Source of the DNA: Actinomycetes bacterium
GTDB lineage: Bacteria; Actinomycetota; Actinomycetes; JAHEKZ01
Direction of reading: 5' to 3'
Length of the DNA stretch: 25,827 nucleotides
Assembly: GCA_027117675.1 (NCBI GenBank)
Contig: JAJAYM010000095.1
Location: forward strand, 1-25,827
Both the position numbers and the translations under genes were made by a program. Positions 22,845 to 25,827 of the stretch are shown here, piece after piece (the first letter of the stretch is position 1; each line of letters begins with the position of its first letter). The notes beneath the pieces are model-generated. The model saw only the letters and a list, made by a program, of their open reading frames with translations. It was not told the DNA's origin and did no database searches.

Positions 22845-23271
22845 ATTGGCGGTAGCCATAACGACCGCTGCCTGCCACAGTGTTGGCTCTCGACCCCCTC
22901 ATCGGTCACGCGCACCGCGGACGCGTGACCGACCAGCCGATCATTGTCGAACGCCACGACGTGGACGCCACCGAGTCAGGTTGCCAGTCATCTTCGGTGA
23001 AGTCGCCGGGGAATGACTGCCACAGAAGGGCGCGCAACGCGGCTCGCACGGCGTCCGACAACTCGTCGGATGCCATCAACCGCAGCTCCACGTCACCAGT
23101 CGCCACGCGTTCGGCGTCTCTTGTCACATGGCCAGCATGCCGCACTCACAAACGCGGGGTGTTCTCCGATTCCTGTGCGCCAGGAGGGCCGAGTGGCTCT
23201 GACTTCGTCTCTCGTCCGCTCGGGGCGCCAGGTGCAGCATCACGTGGCGGTCGGGCTACGAACCAAGCTGC
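22845..23271. other. Intergenic region holding a GNAT remnant, otherwise no gene seen
   Basis: A 427-bp gap between the convergent Suc_Fer-like gene and dabA. Apart from the acetyltransferase remnant (22890-23145) I see no coding signal, RNA gene or clear terminator. 23146-23271 holds nothing I can interpret. Confidence 0.6.
22890..23145 (-). pseudogene. Frameshifted, truncated AAC(2')-like GNAT acetyltransferase
   Basis: From an ATG at 23145 the minus strand reads MRHAGHV...DVELRLMASDELSD, then ALRALLWQSFPGDFTEDDW. This matches the N-terminal region of aminoglycoside 2'-N-acetyltransferase-type GNATs, where a related AFAGDFTETDWEH block occurs. The continuation expected there (LGGxHxxxxxxxxxxAHAAV) is found in a different frame, as LGGVHVVAFDNDRLVGHASA about 22914-22973, so about one base has been lost near 22972. 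Similarity ends soon after and the acetyl-CoA-binding half is absent. The family includes both resistance and housekeeping acetyltransferases; this copy cannot make an active enzyme. Confidence 0.68.
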
Positions 23272-25827
23272 TCACATCTGGCGCGTCAAGCTGACCTCAC
23301 CTGTGAGGTTTGGTGCCTGGCGCGGCTCCACCCCCTGGATTCCAGTGATGCGCTGCAGCGTGCCGGTCTCAAGATCGATGGCACACAGCGTGAGCCACTC
23401 GTTCTTGACCAAGTCGTTCACAGACTTGTGTTTGGCCAGCACTCGCTCGATAGCACAGGGCTCAGCGGCCACCACAGCAAGCAGTCGCAGCGGCTCGTGC
23501 ACCAGCTTTCCGTGGTAGCGCACCGACTGCTCGGACAGGCCAGTCAGCAAGTCACCGGACGCTCCGGCAAGCACACCGAGACCGCCGACTGGATTGTGAG
23601 CGGTCTTACTACCTGACCCGAGGTTTTGTGGGTCTGCTGCTGAGAAGAAATACTGGGCATTGATCCATTGGGCCACCACGAGTGGAGCAGTCAGGATCGT
23701 CTCGAGCGCCACCCCGGCGGCGTCGTTTCTCGCCTCGTAGTCGTGCAAGAAGGCACGGCCGTTCAGATCCATTCCCCGGGTCAGCCGGCGCGGCGCCGCG
23801 ATGAACATGGCGTTACCGACCAGCCCGTACTCATGCCGAACAGTGGCCCAGTCGCCTGACAAGCGGCGGGCTGTCGAGACGGCTCGTTCCTGGGTGCCTT
23901 TGACCAACGGAAGGGCCGCCGCACGTTCGGCAGTGGTGAGGTATCCGGCGCGTCGCAGGTCTAGGACCAGTCGGTGCAGATCCACCTTGCACTGGGCAGG
24001 TAGCTGCGGGTCACCGACAAACCTGACCTCGTCAGTTGCCGTGTCATGTTCTGCAGCCACGAAGGTGGTGTCTTTGGGAATCACGAGTCCACGTTCAGCC
24101 AGCTGAGCTCGGACGCCGGGGTCGTTCAGCGTTGATGCCGCGAGCCATGCGTTCAGCCCACCCCGTTGCCCTCCGCAGGCACCACAGTCGAACGCCGACT
24201 CGGTCGGATTGTTGGCCGACGTGCTGCCGTGTGCTGTCAAGACCACAAGAGGGGCGGTCATCGGGCCATGCAGGCCCGTCATCTGTACCAGGGCAGCAGC
24301 CGCATCGACGTCATGGGCAGGTTTCGGGCTCAATGCGATCGACCCTGCCTGTGGTGCTTTCGCGAACCACCCAGGAGACGCGGTGCGCGCCGTCGCTGTG
24401 AGACCACGCAGCGCGCCGATCTCGACGGCCGCAAACCCCCCGCCCACGCTGTTTAGGGCAGTGCTCAGTGCTGAGTTCAGCAGCTCGCGTACCGTCGCGG
24501 CCCGCCGATGAGCGACATCGATGGTGATGGTCGGCGAGAGCAACACCGGGTGGTGCATCGTCGTCGACGACCGACCCAGGCTCTGCACAGCGAATCCGAA
24601 GAAACCAGCAAAGCCGACGGTCCGGTATCGGCCCTCAGCTTCGAGGTGTCGGCGCATCGGTTCGCTGCGCGGATCGATGCAAAAGACCAGGTCGGCATCG
24701 GACCGGATCTGTGGCGCCGGATCGCCTTCCCGCGCCCGCCCCGCTAGTTCAGCAAGCACCGGAACCCGCTGCGCACTCTCGGCGGCGGACAGTGCCGCCA
24801 GCGCCGGCGCGCCGACAACCGCAAGCGTCGCTCTCCCAGCAAGCGGGCGATCTGCCACACGTAGTGCCAGCCTGGTCGCCACCCGGACAGCCATCAGATC
24901 AACGAGGGCCTCAACAGCAAGAGCCGCCTCAACAGTGCCACGGCGTCCAAGAAACCCGGACCAGCCAGGAAGCCTCAGCAGTTGTTGCCGGAGCCATACC
25001 TCGCAGGCGTCCACCGGCTCACCGGATTCCTTCACCCCGGCCACCACCACGTCCAACGCATCGGCCGGCAACATCTCCAGCCACGTTCGTGCTGGTGCCG
25101 TGAAGACCCGGTCATGCACCGCAACGGTTCGGAACCACTGCCAGAGGGACGCCGATCGCCTCGGGGCCGGCCAGGGCGCATCGCCTGTGTCGGTCCACGA
25201 GCTGAGCCAGCCGGCCACGACGTCATCCACCTGGCCGAGCGGTTCAGCAGGACGCGCCGGAAGACCGGGCAACGTGGCCCAGCCGCGTCCGGCCGCAACG
25301 CTCGTCACCGCCTCCCCGAAGGGACGGTTGATGAAACCAAGAAGCGGATTCGAGGCGATAAATCCTTGCCACGTCCACGAGGGTGGGATCGACTCTGCCG
25401 CAAGCCGCAGCTGCTGGCGCACGATGGCGCGATCCTCGACGAGGGCGGCGACCACAGGCGTCCAGGCCGGGTCTGGGGTGTGCCGACGACGCAGCCGCAC
25501 GGCTGAGTGGGGATGTGCCCAGCGATGCAGCCGGACCCACAACTGCTCAGGTTGCCGGTAGGTCAGCCAGGCAAAAGCCAAGGAAGTCACGAGCATGGCT
25601 GCCGCGACCGCCCAAGGCAGCACGCCCTGGGTCGTGTTGGAAAGCCTCAGGTAGCCACCAAGGGCGTGCACGCCGCCCGCTACCGCACCGACGACAGCAA
25701 CAGCGATCGCCGCTGCGATCACCTGAGTACGTACCCGCGCACTGAAGGAGAGCAGCCCACATCCCGCGGCACTGAACGCCACCACGAGCGTGACAGAGGT
25801 GACCGGTTGCGACCAAGCCCCCACCAC
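23272..25827 (-). CDS. dabA: DabA (DUF2309) inorganic-carbon transporter subunit fused to DabB C-terminal membrane segment, 5' end cut by window edge
   Basis: DabA is a carbonic-anhydrase-like cytoplasmic subunit that works with the NuoL-like membrane protein DabB to accumulate bicarbonate. The frame is open to the right edge (851 codons visible). Residues about 8-92 hold three hydrophobic helices unlike DabA but like the end of a DabB/NuoL protein. DabA proper starts near residue 122 (VEDRAIVRQQLRL, then IPPSWTWQGFIASNPLLGF). The zinc-site residues are present: C383 and D385 (FCIDPRSEP), H533 (TAHGSTSANN) and C548 (AFDCGACGG). The H-to-C spacing of 15 equals that recalled for Halothiobacillus DabA2 (H524/C539). 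No stop or plausible start with ribosome binding site separates the two parts, so this appears to be a DabB-DabA fusion. Confidence 0.9.
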   Translation of the reverse strand: MVGAWSQPVTSVTLVVAFSAAGCGLLSFSARVRTQVIAAAIAVAVVGAVAGGVHALGGYLRLSNTTQGVLPWAVAAAMLVTSLAFAWLTYRQPEQLWVRLHRWAHPHSAVRLRRRHTPDPAWTPVVAALVEDRAIVRQQLRLAAESIPPSWTWQGFIASNPLLGFINRPFGEAVTSVAAGRGWATLPGLPARPAEPLGQVDDVVAGWLSSWTDTGDAPWPAPRRSASLWQWFRTVAVHDRVFTAPARTWLEMLPADALDVVVAGVKESGEPVDACEVWLRQQLLRLPGWSGFLGRRGTVEAALAVEALVDLMAVRVATRLALRVADRPLAGRATLAVVGAPALAALSAAESAQRVPVLAELAGRAREGDPAPQIRSDADLVFCIDPRSEPMRRHLEAEGRYRTVGFAGFFGFAVQSLGRSSTTMHHPVLLSPTITIDVAHRRAATVRELLNSALSTALNSVGGGFAAVEIGALRGLTATARTASPGWFAKAPQAGSIALSPKPAHDVDAAAALVQMTGLHGPMTAPLVVLTAHGSTSANNPTESAFDCGACGGQRGGLNAWLAASTLNDPGVRAQLAERGLVIPKDTTFVAAEHDTATDEVRFVGDPQLPAQCKVDLHRLVLDLRRAGYLTTAERAAALPLVKGTQERAVSTARRLSGDWATVRHEYGLVGNAMFIAAPRRLTRGMDLNGRAFLHDYEARNDAAGVALETILTAPLVVAQWINAQYFFSAADPQNLGSGSKTAHNPVGGLGVLAGASGDLLTGLSEQSVRYHGKLVHEPLRLLAVVAAEPCAIERVLAKHKSVNDLVKNEWLTLCAIDLETGTLQRITGIQGVEPRQAPNLTGEVSLTRQM

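Overview
The window is a GC-rich chromosomal segment of a member of the Actinomycetota. This is inferred from lineage-typical families (SepH, DUF3093, DUF3159, DUF3710, DUF4193, DUF5998), from frequent GTG and TTG starts, and from gene order. The left half follows the arrangement I recall from Mycobacterium tuberculosis Rv2689c-Rv2701c: RNA methyltransferase, APC permease, two TrkA genes, DUF3159, OB-fold protein, DUF3710, dut, DUF3093, DUF4193, inositol monophosphatase. The right half (hemH, MFS, sepH, DUF5998, gyrA/parC paralogue) resembles Streptomyces gene order. I cannot name the genus.

Layout. 1-5577 is a minus-strand run: a KimA-like APC permease, then a TRAM-domain RNA m5U methyltransferase, then aconitase, which is cut by the left edge. 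A 9+2+9 palindrome before acnA overlaps the methyltransferase stop codon. Divergent from the permease, 5633-6965 holds two RCK/TrkA proteins, giving a probable potassium-homeostasis cluster. 6943-9900 is a minus-strand set read thioesterase, dut, DUF3710, OB-fold, DUF3159. 9951-11005 holds three small proteins (DUF3093, DUF4235, DUF4193). 11217-11735 encodes a gamma-carbonic-anhydrase-like protein whose usual third zinc histidine is Glu. 11805-11918 is a remnant of a molybdopterin oxidoreductase. 12008-13926 is hemH-suhB with a 4-bp overlap. 14020-15243 is an MFS gene broken by an in-frame TAG, followed by sepH. 16098-19420 holds DUF5998 and an 895-residue GNAT/acyl-CoA-ligase fusion. 19534-22844 is a GyrA/ParC paralogue overlapping a sucrase/ferredoxin-like gene. 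22890-23145 is a frameshifted AAC(2')-like acetyltransferase remnant. 23272 to the right edge is a DabA (DUF2309) protein fused to what looks like the C-terminal membrane part of DabB, a candidate one-polypeptide inorganic-carbon transporter.

Most of the window is conserved core. The points worth a second look are the DabB-DabA fusion, the altered gamma-CA site, three decayed loci, the acnA palindrome, the KimA-like/RCK pairing, and a repeated -10-like hexamer exactly six bases before a start codon, which suggests leaderless transcripts. I saw no tRNA, rRNA, CRISPR array or insertion sequence.
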